Below, in pieces: positions 12,569-23,628 of a stretch of 64,000 bases of DNA. Origin of the DNA: Labia minor (lineage: Eukaryota > Arthropoda > Insecta > Dermaptera > Spongiphoridae); contig OY720349.1 of assembly GCA_963082975.1 (NCBI GenBank), positions 63,486,501 to 63,550,500 of the forward strand, written 5' to 3'. The translations under genes were made by a program, and so were the position numbers. The stretch's first letter is position 1. Every line of letters starts with the position of its first letter. Below the pieces are notes generated by a model. It saw nothing but the letters and a program-made list of their open reading frames with translations, did no database searches and was not told where the DNA came from.

Positions 12569-14021
12569 TTACCAGGTTTTGGAAGGCACACAGGTCTTAC
12601 TCCTCTTGAAAATTGAACAGGCTTTGCTAAACGCAACATGGCTATATCATTGCTTAGAAGAAATGGATGGAAATGAGAATGAAACATAACTGTTCTTACT
12701 CTTCGTCGGATATGATAGGTTTCATTTTGAGATGTTAAGTCATGATCACCTAACAAAACGATCAATTGTTGAATAGGTGTATCCCTCCTAAATCCATCAT
12801 TATCCAAAACAAAAAAAAATCCATTATTATATTAAAAATAAAATTAATTTAGCATTTAAAAAATCGCTAGATATAATTAGAAATATTAGACATATTTAAA
12901 AATTATTATTTCTGTTTATTAATATTTCTTGATTATTATTTGCTTAATAATGAATATGCAGATGTATTTGATTTATTTGTTATTATTTATTTATTAACTA
13001 TATTATTAAGATATCTGTTACTTTTTTCATTTAAAAAAATATAACTTTCATAATTTATAAATTTATTAAAACAATTTATATTAATTTTTTGTTTATTGTA
13101 ATTTTTATCATCTTTAGAAAGATTAGATAGAATTGTAATGGATCGTAGCAGAGATTTATTTGTTTAAGATAAATATTGATAGAAAAGATTTAATAACATC
13201 AAATAATGTAGAGAGCAAAAACGATCTACATTATGAGAATGGAAGGTCAGTCCTGTTCTTCATTCGGAGATATTTTTAATATCCATTTTGAAATTAAAAC
13301 ATTCGTTCCCCTTATTTTCACCGTTAATTCATATTCAGGAAAAATAGTTTATTGAAATATTTATTAATAATAAATCGTGTTCATAGTTTGATATATATTA
13401 TCTAAATTTAATAATAAATTATTTTATTATTTTATCTCAATTTTAGATATAAAATATTTAAATATAACTAATTTAAACTATAAGAAATAGAAAAAACAAA
13501 ATTTTAAATTGAATTTAAAATCAAAAAATTTAAACATAAAATTAAATGAGGGGGGTCTCGACCCCTCGAACCCCGCTGATTCGGAGTATCACTTCGGAAA
13601 AGAAGGATACCCATCCCTAAAACGGCTCAGGAAATATATGGACCGTACTAATTTAAACATGTTTTCTGAAATTCCCAAAGCTAAGGCGGAACCACGGTTC
13701 CTGGTAATTTCTCACGCAGAAAGAAGGTTATGTAAAATCAAAAATTTGAACATCAGAGATCTATGGGAAAAGATTGAAAATTTTGAGAATTTGTTTAGGT
13801 TTCTACATAGGATTAGATTGCTATACAAAATATAGTATTTGTTTATTTATTATTATTATTTATTATTTATTTATTTCTTCATTACTATTTATTTATTTTT
13901 AAATATAAATTGTTGTTTTTGATATTATTGTTTTCTGCATAGGTTATTGTTGTTATTTTTATTATTATTATCTACTCATGTTCAATGAGGACCCCTTTAG
14001 AGTCCCTTTAATAATAATAAT

Positions 14022-14052
<31 letters not shown>

Positions 14053-17000
14053 AAAAGAAAAAAATAGAAAATAAATTACGTCATAAAACAGTGAGCAGCC
14101 GTCACTATGAATTGATCATTAATGAGAGCTCCCCCACAAAAGAAAAGTTCATCAAGAAAAATGGCCACCTGCCAAGGAAATTCATTAATTTCTGCATCCG
14201 TTCCACCAACAATACGTCTATTATTACCGATAGTTGGTTTCGATTGGAGTATATTAAATTTATTTTTCATATCCCTTTTAGTTATACCTAAAAAACAGTT
14301 AATAAATGAAACAAAATCAACTAATATAAATTTATATGTAATTATTTTAAGTGACGAGAATTACCATAATAAAAGGTATTAAAAATCGGCTCAGGAAACG
14401 ACCACCAGGTATGATCATGAATGGTGGAGCGTTCCATACCGACGCCACCCACATGCAAAATTCCTGTACCGAAACGTCTCCACCGTCCATCTGGCCATAT
14501 AGCAAAAATCGTTGCTGGTGGCGAATGTCTCGTACTCTGCTGATGATTATCGTTTAATTCAAGTTCGTTATTTTTTATCCTTTTACGACCACACGAATTT
14601 GGTTCTAAATAGAAAAATAAACCCATTTAATTACAATAATTAAAATAAATCATTTATTCCGAATAAATACATTTAACCGATGGATATACAAAAACTTTTA
14701 TTTATTGTTAATCACATGTTTTTATATTATATCCATTTTCATTTAATTTTTCTCTTATATTTAATTTAATAATCTTATCCTAATTTATCTTAATATATTT
14801 AAATAGAACGTAGTAAATCATTTTCTAGATTTCATAATTAACTTTTGTGTATTTATTTTAAAATCATAGAAAATTTAAATTTTGTTTTTAATAAATACCT
14901 CGTAGATTATTAAGTTCATTGCAATGCAATTGACGTATACGGATATTCCAGAAATAATATGCTTCATTCTGGACTAATAATGCCACTTTCACTGGTTTTT
15001 CTTGTTTCGGATGAACTGCAACTGTAGCTGTAATCCATTTTTAATTTTTTCAATTTTTTTTTTATTAGTTTAACTATATTAATAATCATATATAATTAGT
15101 TCAGTTAGTTTAAAAGAAAGCAATTTTTGCTATTTTATAAAATATTATTTATTTAATTAAAATAACTTTGCAAAATAGACTCATATTAAAAAAATTTATA
15201 AAAATATTTTTTCTTTTAATCTTGTATCTTTTTAAAATTAAATAAGAATTAAAAATATTTAAATTTTATTAAAATATTTATGTTATAAAATTATATTAAA
15301 TATTCAAGTGTGGTAATATGCTGAGCTATTGACTGTTGACATGGGAGTTTACAGAAATTTTATATTAGTAATCTCACAGATTATAAAATAAATAGTATCT
15401 AAATTGGTTAAAATGTGCTTGGATTCAGAATTGAATTAAATTTAAAAGATTAGATACGTATATTTATAATATTTAATCAGAATAATAATTATTTATTTTT
15501 ATTATACTTTTATATGAAATGTAAACTTCAGTATAATTTATGAATTATTTATTAATAATGGTAATTATTAATTTTGTTTTCTTAATTCCATTCTGAAAAA
15601 TATTTGTTTCACTCTTTCTTTGGATTTTAGATAAAGAAATCAAAATATTGAGATAACCTTCTATCTATCATCTATCTTCGTGTAGTTTCTAATCGAAGTT
15701 AGAATCAAAAAAAAAAAAAAAAAAAATTATCTAAAGATAAAAAAAAATCGCTTATATCTGTTTTCATATGTTTATGACAACCGGTGGTTTCCCAAAGGGT
15801 TTTCCCACAAATTAAGTTATCGCCCAAAAAATATATGTATATATTTTGATAGATTTGATGTCTTATAATAAATGTTAGATTTTAAAAAAAATTATAATCC
15901 ATTTTAAACATAAATATTGATGAATAAAATAAAAAGATAGTTTACTTAAAAATTATACATGCTTGTGATACATACTACTGTATCCGGTAAGAGGCCCACA
16001 TTGACCCGTTGTTGGTCCATCAACGCTGTTTAAAATGAAGAGCTGGTCTATATCGCATACACCACCCAATTTTCTGGCTAATTGAACACGGACATAATCA
16101 ATTCGCACAGCACAGATGTCATCTTGGATCGAGATATCATAGTCACAAGCCAAAGAACCGGTTGATGGCACAGGAAATCCCGGAGATTGTAGGTAGACGA
16201 TCGGTTCGTTTGTAATGTCACCACAACTTAATTCAACTATAAAATTAAATGAGTTACGATAGTAAAATAATATATATATATCTATTATTAATAAAATTTA
16301 ATTTTCTTTCAAGTAATTAAGAAACTGGGGTGTTTTTTAATTAAAACTCAATATTAAAAATAAAATTATCTTATTTTTAGTATGATTTAGTTTCTTATAT
16401 ATCCATAAGCAGAGGCGGATTAAACGCCGGGCGGACCGAAACCTAAATAAAAATATTTCCTTAAAAAAAATTTAAAAAAACTCTTGAGTTTATGGATAAT
16501 CGGAGTTTAAATCAAACAAGTTATTCTTGATACAGATCTTTATTGAACAACAGATCTTTATTCGGTCGTGTTTGTACCCCGACTAACTTAAGAAAAAATA
16601 ATAAATTTTGGGTCTCGGCGACCTCAGTAAAAAATATGTATTTTTTACATAAGAACTATATATATGTAAGTATAAAACAGCCTAAATTATAATATAAACA
16701 AAATTTGTCTTTCAATTATAATTGTAAATAACAGAGGGCCCATTTCAATTTTACCACCCGCCCCCCAATTCAACTTAATCCGCCACTGTCCATAAGTAAT
16801 ACAAATTTATAAACAAAAGCCTACTAACATTTAAATTATTAAATTAATAACTGTTTATTTTTTTTATTTTAATGTATAGTAAATAATACCATTGAAATTA
16901 CAATATCTCTACTTATATATTTATTTGATTTTAATTTAAATATTTAATATGATTAATTATTAGTGCATTGAATATTAATTTAATAACAAATTCATCAATT

Positions 17001-20000
17001 TCGTGTTTTGATTAAATATTTATACATAATGTGTATTTCTCTACTATTACTCGGCCATTTTACAATAATTGTTCATTATATTAAAATTATTATTTTAAGT
17101 AATTAAAAGAGTAATATTTAAATAAAAGTATTCTTAAAGTAAGAAATACTATTATATATATATATCCTTGCCACATTCTTTCAATTCTTTCTTTCATATT
17201 CCCAATTTTATAACTTTAATTATTACTCTACATCAGTAATGTATTGGTAAAATAAGAAGTAAGGGAACGTATAGTGGGAGCAAAAAAAAGTTCTATTTTC
17301 AGCAAACTATTTTTTTTCATATAAGTTTCTATTTTTTCTTATTCTTACTATACAAAATATTTACGAACACAAAAAAAGAAATTCTATCAGTAGATTTAAG
17401 TAGAAGTTGTCGGGACATGAAAAAGTACTGGAACGCGTTCCGGTTCTGAAAAAAGGTAAGGGAACGTCGTTCCCCTCCCAATACACCACTGCTCTACATC
17501 AAACATTTAATTATTATTTTCTAAAAAAACTTCATATTTACATTAGCCATTTTATAAATATAATCTATGTATCTATAATTGTATCAAAATTTACTTTCAT
17601 TGAATTGGATTAGCATAATTATCAATTTTTTTTTATTAAGGAAACTATATTATAATATTATGATAAAGCAATTAATAATTATAAATTTTTTTTATTAAAC
17701 TTCTTTAATATTTATATCTTATATAAATGATACAATGATTAAAAATAGATTCAATTATCTAATCTAAGATAAAATATAAATGAATAATTAAAAATATAAA
17801 TGAATAATTAAAAATATAAATGAATAATTAAAAATAATCAAATTTATAAAAGCATACATCTTTGAAATTAGAGGATCAATGCTTTTAATTTTGTGAATTA
17901 TAATATTAGATTATATTACATATTAACAATAGATATATATTTTTTGATATTGAATATTGATCTTTTTCGGAGTCATTAAATAGTAAGTAAACGAAAAAAT
18001 ATTTTGTATTAAAAATCTAACTTTTTTGCAAATAATAGTAGTTGATTATTTAGTTAATAAAATAACAAAAACAAAAACAAAAACAGAGCAAAATATTAAG
18101 GAATGTTGTTTATTTTGATTATCTAGGTTTAATAACATTAACAATTCCAGAAATGAAAAGGAGTGAGTAAAAGAAAAATATTAACATCCTGCAATTGGAG
18201 AAGATGATTACTTGTTATTTATTATCATATATATAAATAATATAATATCTATCAAAAAGAATTTATAAAAAAAATGTAAACGACAGTTTAAATGTCATGA
18301 AAACGATAGCCTAACTAAGCGTTTAAATTACAATAAAATATTTCTCATTAAATATATGGACCTCGAAAAAAAAATAAAATCAGTATTTTTCTTCTCTCTT
18401 TCTGACGTATATACATATAAGGTAGCTGAACTTGAATATTACAATACAAAAGAGAACTCAATTCACATTCCACTTGAACTTGAGATTTCAATGACAAAAT
18501 TATTTCTTTGAAAATATCCCATTTTTAAAAAAAAAATCGTTTACTAAGCATAAACTACCTGCTAATGAAATTCGATTATTTTAAATTCATTAGAAAAAAA
18601 ACTTTTCTGCTTAATCAATTAAAAAGGTTTTTGGGCTAATTTAACAGGAAATTATATTGTAAAATCTATTTAATTGGTTTAGAGAATCGAAGCAAATAAA
18701 AATAAATACAAGGTCACTAAAAGTGGGAATCTTTTATTCTTAACTTAACATGTTTAAAAAAATCAGAGATAAACTAATATGTATTGATTTTTTGAAAAAA
18801 AAATGAAAATACCTTTATTAAGTATTTTATAAATTAATAATAAATAAATACATATATTAATTCTGCAGGCTCTTGCTACAGTATACCTCTCTATTTTTTT
18901 TTCTGAACCCTCCTACCTTTTATTTTTTAAATAAATATAATAAGGAGGGGTAAGCATAAATGTTAAAAATATTAAATTTTCAAACTAAATTGGAAACTAA
19001 TAAAGAAATTTAAAATAAACATTTATTAAGAGGATTGCAAAATCTAGTTACGGTCCTACAAAAACACTATTATCAGAAGAAAAATTGAATTAAAAATCAA
19101 ATAACTTTCTTTAAGAATTAATAGAACTAGAATTATTATAAATAAATAATAAAACAAAATATAAGGGAATTTTGTAAATAAAACCACATATTGATATTTG
19201 TTAATGTAAATTTATTCAAAAAATCCAAAAAATATGCAGAACGTTTCGATTGCTACTTCTGCAATCGTTATCAAGCGACTGCACTGTTCGAGCGTCCAGT
19301 GACGAGTGACGAATGATCGATGCAATCGAAACGTTGTGTATATTTTTTGTATTTTTTGAATAAATTTACAATAACAAATATCAATATGTGGTTTTATTTA
19401 CAAAATTCTCTTATAAATAAAAACAACCACCAAAGCTTTAATAATTTAATATCTGCAAATTATGGTAAGGACATTTTCAGACACAATAAAACAAAATATT
19501 TATAATATCTAGTGCAATTATTATTTCAATAGCCATATTTTCTTTTTGTGTTAATTACTCATTTTTTTTTTATTTATAAAGAAAATTTAAATGATTATGG
19601 TTTTTTTTTTTAAATTGCCATTCAATTTTGTTTCTGCTTCCTTTCTTTTCAAGGTTACTTTAAAAATTCTATTAATATAAGTATATTATATTTTGAAAGA
19701 GAGAGTTATAGTAGCATTTTGCAACTTACACACACAGCAAATAAGTTGTGCAGCGCCACTCGAACAGCGATCTGCGGTTTTCCCTCCTCGTCGCATACAC
19801 TCCTTTCGTGAATAACAGACCCCATCACGATTGCCGCCCCCGGCAATACAACGGATACCGAATCCGCCCTCTTGTCCCCCCGTTTGAAAAGGCAAAGCAT
19901 ATACTTCATCTTCCACATGCTCCACTTGATTGAAATTTTCCTCTTCTTTTGTAAAATTAGGCCGACGAAATCCATTTCGTTTCGATGGGGGAGGAAATGT

Positions 20001-20111
20001 TGAAATATCAGTTTCATCCTCCAAGGGTGGTACTGTAGTTATCTCCTCATCACAAACACTTCGTCTAACAGGCAATAACCTTGTAAAAATAAAATTTATA
20101 TTAACAAACAA
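11409..20111 (-). CDS. CUB-domain serine protease, chymotrypsin fold
   Basis: Exons in coding order: 20111-19730, 16236-15979, 15027-14899, 14604-14365, 14287-14080, 12787-12573, 12487-12291, 11576-11409. They are frame-consistent and give about 598 residues. N-terminal to C-terminal: an acidic/Pro-rich stretch; a Cys-rich module ([20 protein letters not shown] then LICC); a CUB domain beginning FELSCGD with [18 protein letters not shown]; a linker; and an S1 peptidase. Activation cleavage falls at R361|IVGG. The triad is H402 (TAAHC), D453 (NDIAMLRL) and S546 (GDSGGPL). The residue equivalent to chymotrypsin 189 is Gly and FPDLYTRV puts Asp at about 226, as in crab brachyurins, so strict trypsin specificity is unlikely. 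It is presumably a secreted zymogen, but the ATG at 20111 gives no convincing signal peptide, and an AG near 20076 could be an acceptor for a missed upstream exon. Substrate unknown. Confidence 0.88.
11577..12290 (-). other. Last intron of the serine protease
   Basis: 714 bases between the exon ending ...GTCF and the exon opening GDSGGPL. Slightly less AT-rich than neighbouring introns (about 11800-12000), but no coding segment or repeat match is evident. Confidence 0.6.
13509..13835 (+). pseudogene. Degenerate ORF, possible retroelement remnant
   Basis: A 108-codon frame inside a protease intron, on the opposite strand. From about 13548 its composition rises above the AT background and it reads like protein: [20 protein letters not shown], then [16 protein letters not shown] and [13 protein letters not shown] followed by a KI.....LWEKIE pattern faintly resembles N-terminal parts of gag-like ORF1 proteins of non-LTR elements, but I do not recognise the family. 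About 175 bases downstream lies a (TAA)n then (TA)n tract, as at the 3' end of some LINEs. No intron or start context supports a host gene. Confidence 0.35.
14008..14055. repeat. (TAA)n and (TA)n microsatellite
   Basis: taataataataa is followed by a run of TA dinucleotides, ending about 25 bases before the donor site of the His exon. It may be the tail of the retroelement remnant at 13509. Confidence 0.7.
15028..15978 (-). other. Intron inside the CUB domain
   Basis: 951 AT-rich bases separating the two CUB exons. It includes a poly(A)-like run at 15709-15726. Around 15782 ggtggtttcccaaagggttttcccac is locally distinct but has no partner repeat. No gene seen. Confidence 0.55.
16410..16788 (+). 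mobile_element. hAT-type MITE with TSD
   Basis: A 379-bp element with ends CAGAGGCGGATTAA and TTAATCCGCCACTG. It has a perfect 8-bp target-site duplication, TCCATAAG, at 16402-16409 and 16789-16796. No transposase remains. The terminal motif differs from the 1817 family beyond CAG-GGCG, so it is a separate hAT-type family. Confidence 0.85.
17234..17491 (+). mobile_element. hAT-type MITE with TSD
   Basis: A 258-bp element with ends CAGTAATGTATTGG and CCAATACACCACTG. The perfect 8-bp target-site duplication CTCTACAT lies at 17226-17233 and 17492-17499. Internally aagggaacg occurs twice (17262 and 17456). Non-autonomous. Confidence 0.85.
17765..17835. repeat. Short tandem repeat, about 20-bp unit
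   Basis: The unit aaaatataaatgaataatt is repeated three times in a row with almost no divergence, followed by a partial unit. This suggests a recent array or replication slippage. No function is suggested. Confidence 0.8.
19161..19418. mobile_element. Foldback MITE, AACGTTTC family, copy 1
   Basis: Left arm (ataagggaattttgtaaata ... aacgtttcgattgc) and right arm (gcaatcgaaacgtt ... tatttacaaaattctcttat) are near-perfect reverse complements of about 100 bases around a 50-base GC-richer loop. Transcribed RNA would form a long hairpin. Related elements lie at 27638 and 56911. The sequence just outside the right arm (aacaaccaccaaagcttta) recurs in inverse at 27643, so the true element is longer. 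Confidence 0.75.
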
Positions 20112-20435
20112 TATTCAAGTGACAATTCACAACAATGAATAGTGGCTTATGATGCAACCAATAGAAGGAGAAGAAAGATTATTTTAATAAAAAAATATTA
20201 AGAGAGTTATTTTTCCGCCAATATTAATAAAAACTCTAAAATATCAGTGTTTTTAATTTTCTCATTTAAAAGCAGGATATATTAATTAAATTGTAAATAA
20301 ATAAATGAAAAATAATAAATAAAGTAGTAAAAACATATTTCTAACTTTTAAGTCACTTAAAATCATTCACAAATAATTCTGTTTTTATTATTATTATGAT
20401 TATTAAAATTTGTTTTAATTTATATTTTAATATTT

Positions 20436-20850
20436 ATATAATCTTATCTTATTATACTAGCAAAAATTATATATATATGTATTCTTGGAATATTAAACCG
20501 CTCGAAGGATTTTTATGAAATTCACACCATAAATAATATTTACAAAGAAAAATCGATCTGTATAGGAAAATAAATCATCTTTGTTTGTTTTTACTTAATT
20601 TTAAATAGGAATTTTAATAATAAAAAAATGGCGCCGGGCAACGCCGGACAGCACTTCCTTAAATACAAAATATTGTAAATAAAATAAAATTAAAAATATT
20701 TATTTTAATAATATCTTTAATAAAATTATGAAATATGTATTATGTTATATCCAGTAGCCATATTTTTATGTTATTCGATGCATTAATACGAACATTTAAG
20801 GACTGTATGTTTTATGACAATTTTTTTTTAAATTTTTGGGTTTCATAGTC
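20436..20850 (+). repeat. Dispersed repeat family R, copy 1
   Basis: About 400 bases matching 31245-31770. Shared blocks: cttatcttattatactag, ccgctcgaaggattt, gaaattcacaccata, a gatct-tatagg segment, tttcttaattt-aaatagg, an atggc-ccgggc-acgcc core and aatacaaaatattgtaaata. Its middle part also resembles the body of the family-2 repeats at 34378 and 36385. No protein is encoded; probably a non-autonomous transposon. Confidence 0.7.
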
Positions 20851-20879
20851 AGTAGAGAGTAAAAAAAAATTGTAATTGA

Positions 20880-20978
20880 AGACCACCGATTTTTATAGAA
20901 TAATTAAATTATTTTATAGATTATACAATAAAAATTATTCTATTAACATTAAAAATACTGAAATAAAAAATAATAGTT
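20880..20978 (+). repeat. Direct repeat, unit A
   Basis: About 100 bases starting gaccaccga and ending gaaataaaaaataatag, repeated at 21597-21695 with a handful of differences. The second unit runs straight into an inverted repeat, so these may be parts of one decayed element. Confidence 0.6.
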
Positions 20979-21596
20979 TGATTTAATAAACTAAAATATT
21001 ATAAACATTTTTAATGGGAATTTCTCAGAGAGGTAGGGATGGGCTCAATTCATTTACCCATCCATGTTGCATAAGGCATCTTAATTTCTTAACACTCCGT
21101 TTTTTAAAATTTAAAATAGAGGGAGAGAAAGAGTCAATTATATTCGAATAGTCTATATATTCTATATATCAGTATTTTTTTTCTGAATTTAATACCAAGT
21201 TGATTTTCAAAATTTCAAAAATTTAAACAAATTCAAATATATTAATTTTTTAATTTATATACAATTTAATATTATTTTTTAATAAAATATCATATCAAAA
21301 GAGAATTTATTAAAAATTAAAAATAGGAAAAGAAACCTATTAATAAAAAAATATAAACATCTCCTTTTTATCATTTGTCTAAAAAATCATATTTTAATTT
21401 TTATATAACCAAGAAATCATTATTTCACTTAAAATATAATTGTAATTAACAATTGAAACAAAAACAAAAAATAATATAATTTAGTCATTTTAATTGATTT
21501 TTGGAAAATATTTTTGTATTCATAAAACATTAAAAATAATATATTCTGTTTTTTTATATTAGACAATGATAAAATTTATACATTATACTTTTAAAT

Positions 21597-21695
21597 AGAC
21601 CACCGTTTTTTAAAATAATTAAATTATTTTATAGATTATAAAATAAAAATTATTGTATTAACATTAAAAATTTTGAAATAAAAAATAATAGTAAT
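21597..21695 (+). repeat. Direct repeat, unit B
   Basis: Second copy of the block at 20880-20978, about 620 bases downstream, in the same orientation. Confidence 0.6.
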
Positions 21696-21698
21696 TGT

Positions 21699-21841
21699 TT
21701 ATTCATATAATCTTGAATGTTTTTATTTTTATGTTATATTTATATTTATATTTTATTATAAATTTTATTTTATTTTTCTAATATTGGCCTTTTTAAATTA
21801 TTTATAAATCACTGAAAACATTCAAGATTATATGAATAAAT
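21699..21841. repeat. Short inverted repeat (foldback)
   Basis: Arms ttattcatataatcttgaatg (about 21698-21720) and its exact reverse complement (about 21818-21839) enclose about 95 AT-rich bases. Possibly a small MITE; no target-site duplication was identified. Confidence 0.6.
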
Positions 21842-23628
21842 AATTTTAAATAATTGATCTCATAATTGGATTTTCATTTCCAAGTAAGATATTATTATGG
21901 ATGGATTCACACAATGTATGAAGGGACACTTCTAGAAATATGGGTGTTGCGGGCAAGAGACTACCGTAGAGCACAGAGATAGATAGATATAACAAAAACT
22001 AAATTGAGATCAAGGCATAGACGTTTATTTAAACAATTTCATTCACATTATATCCAACATCTTAATTCACAAATCCAATTAATATTATTTTCTTAACTTA
22101 ATCTCAAATTTATTTATTTTATTTTTATTTATTTATTTAACAAATTCAATCATTTGTATGTTATTTTAATACACCTTTTTGGGTGGGTGATGACAAAAAA
22201 TAACAAAAACAAATCATTTATATATTGAGGTATATAAAACATAACACTCTGTAATCGACGGTCATAAATGGCTTTAATTGAGGGCATACATAAGCATCTA
22301 GTAATATCAAAATTTAATTTTAATATTTATCATCTAATGCATAATTAACTTTTTATAACGATTTTATTAAAAAAAAAACAAATTCATTAATGCAGTATTA
22401 TATTAACCGAATTTAATAATTATATTATATTAATTTAATAACTAAAAGTTTATTTAAATAATTTATTTAAACAGTTTATTTAGTAATAGATAGGACAAAA
22501 AACATAATAAATTATAATGTAAAATTTCCCTTTCTCCTCTGCCTAAATTTTCATTTGAAACATTCAGTAATTGATATCCGGAAAACGAAAAAGCAAATCA
22601 ACAATAATAAAATAAACATTTTCACTAGTTCAACTTAAAATAACAGCTAATAAAGAAAATATCACGTGTTGAAATCAAATATCCCATGAGAAAATCATTT
22701 ATAGTAATAGTTTAAATTGTGTTGTCATTAAAAAAAAGAAATAGATTGTATTTTGTTTTAAAGAAATATTTATTGCTATTGAAAACTTTATTTCCGTCCA
22801 AAATTTTGTTTTGTTTATTTATAATTCAATCGAATAATTGCAATATAGTATAAACACTTCAAATTAAAATAGAATAGGATTATTTAAATTTACATTATTA
22901 CATTAACCTATTTAATTACAGGAAATATTAGATATTAGGTTTTTAAAATCTATAAACAAATCCTTATTTATAATAATAATTATTATAATAATAACAGAAT
23001 TTCAAGGTGATAAAAATTAAATACAATTTTATTATCTATTTTACTCAATAAAATGAAATATCAATAAAATAAAATGAAAAAATTTAATATTAATAATGTT
23101 TAAATTTAATTGTTTTCAATGATTTTCCTTTTTTTTACATACTCTTTTTTTATATTCTAATGTAACATTTCAAATGAACTAATAGAAAACTATTTAAATT
23201 AAATAAATAAACTTACAAAAACAAAAATACATTTCTTATTGTTAAAAAAAAATTAAACTTTCCTTCAAATTTAACTTAAACTAAAATAAAATTATGGCAT
23301 CAATTTTGGCTATCAATTTGAAAAGCGATAATACTTTTGGTGGATTATTGATACAAGGTCAAATTGGTTGAATCTTTTTGGTTGATTATATATTATCATC
23401 AAATTTCCCCAGGTTTTTAACTATCAAATATATTATTTAGGTCGTTCTTATGAAATTTGAAATTCATGCCGCTCTAATCTTTATAAATTAAATTTCAATA
23501 AAATTTAATTCAAAATTATCTTTATCTTGATGTCTTAATAATCTTTAAGAAGAAATGCGATCCTAATTGAAGTGAATAGTTCCAAATTTATTGTTTAAAA
23601 TTGAAAATATATTAATTATATTATAGTG

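Larger units (their letters stand above)
12788..14079 (-). other. Serine protease intron 5
   Basis: 1292 bases between the His exon and the Asp exon. It contains a GC-richer plus-strand open frame at 13509-13835 and a (TAA)n/(TA)n tract around 14008-14055, both annotated separately. Confidence 0.6.
16237..19729 (-). other. Serine protease intron 1, transposon-rich
   Basis: 3.5-kb intron between the Cys-rich N-terminal exon and the CUB exons. It holds two hAT-type MITEs (16410-16788, 17234-17491), a short tandem repeat near 17765 and a foldback element at 19161. The remainder, including 17950-19150, is plain AT-rich sequence with no recognisable feature. Confidence 0.65.
20112..23628. other. 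Intergenic, repeat-bearing, no gene seen
   Basis: Lies between the 5' end of the protease (minus) and the putative secreted-peptide gene (plus), so both promoters should be here. It contains a dispersed repeat (20436-20850), a direct repeat pair (20880 and 21597) and a small inverted repeat (21699-21841). From 21900 to 23600 there is only AT-rich sequence. A missing first protease exon could lie here but I could not identify one. Confidence 0.5.

Noticed and set aside
14091-14626. Plus-strand frames over the protease exons
   Set aside because: Antisense to real exons with IVGG and TAAHC motifs on the minus strand.
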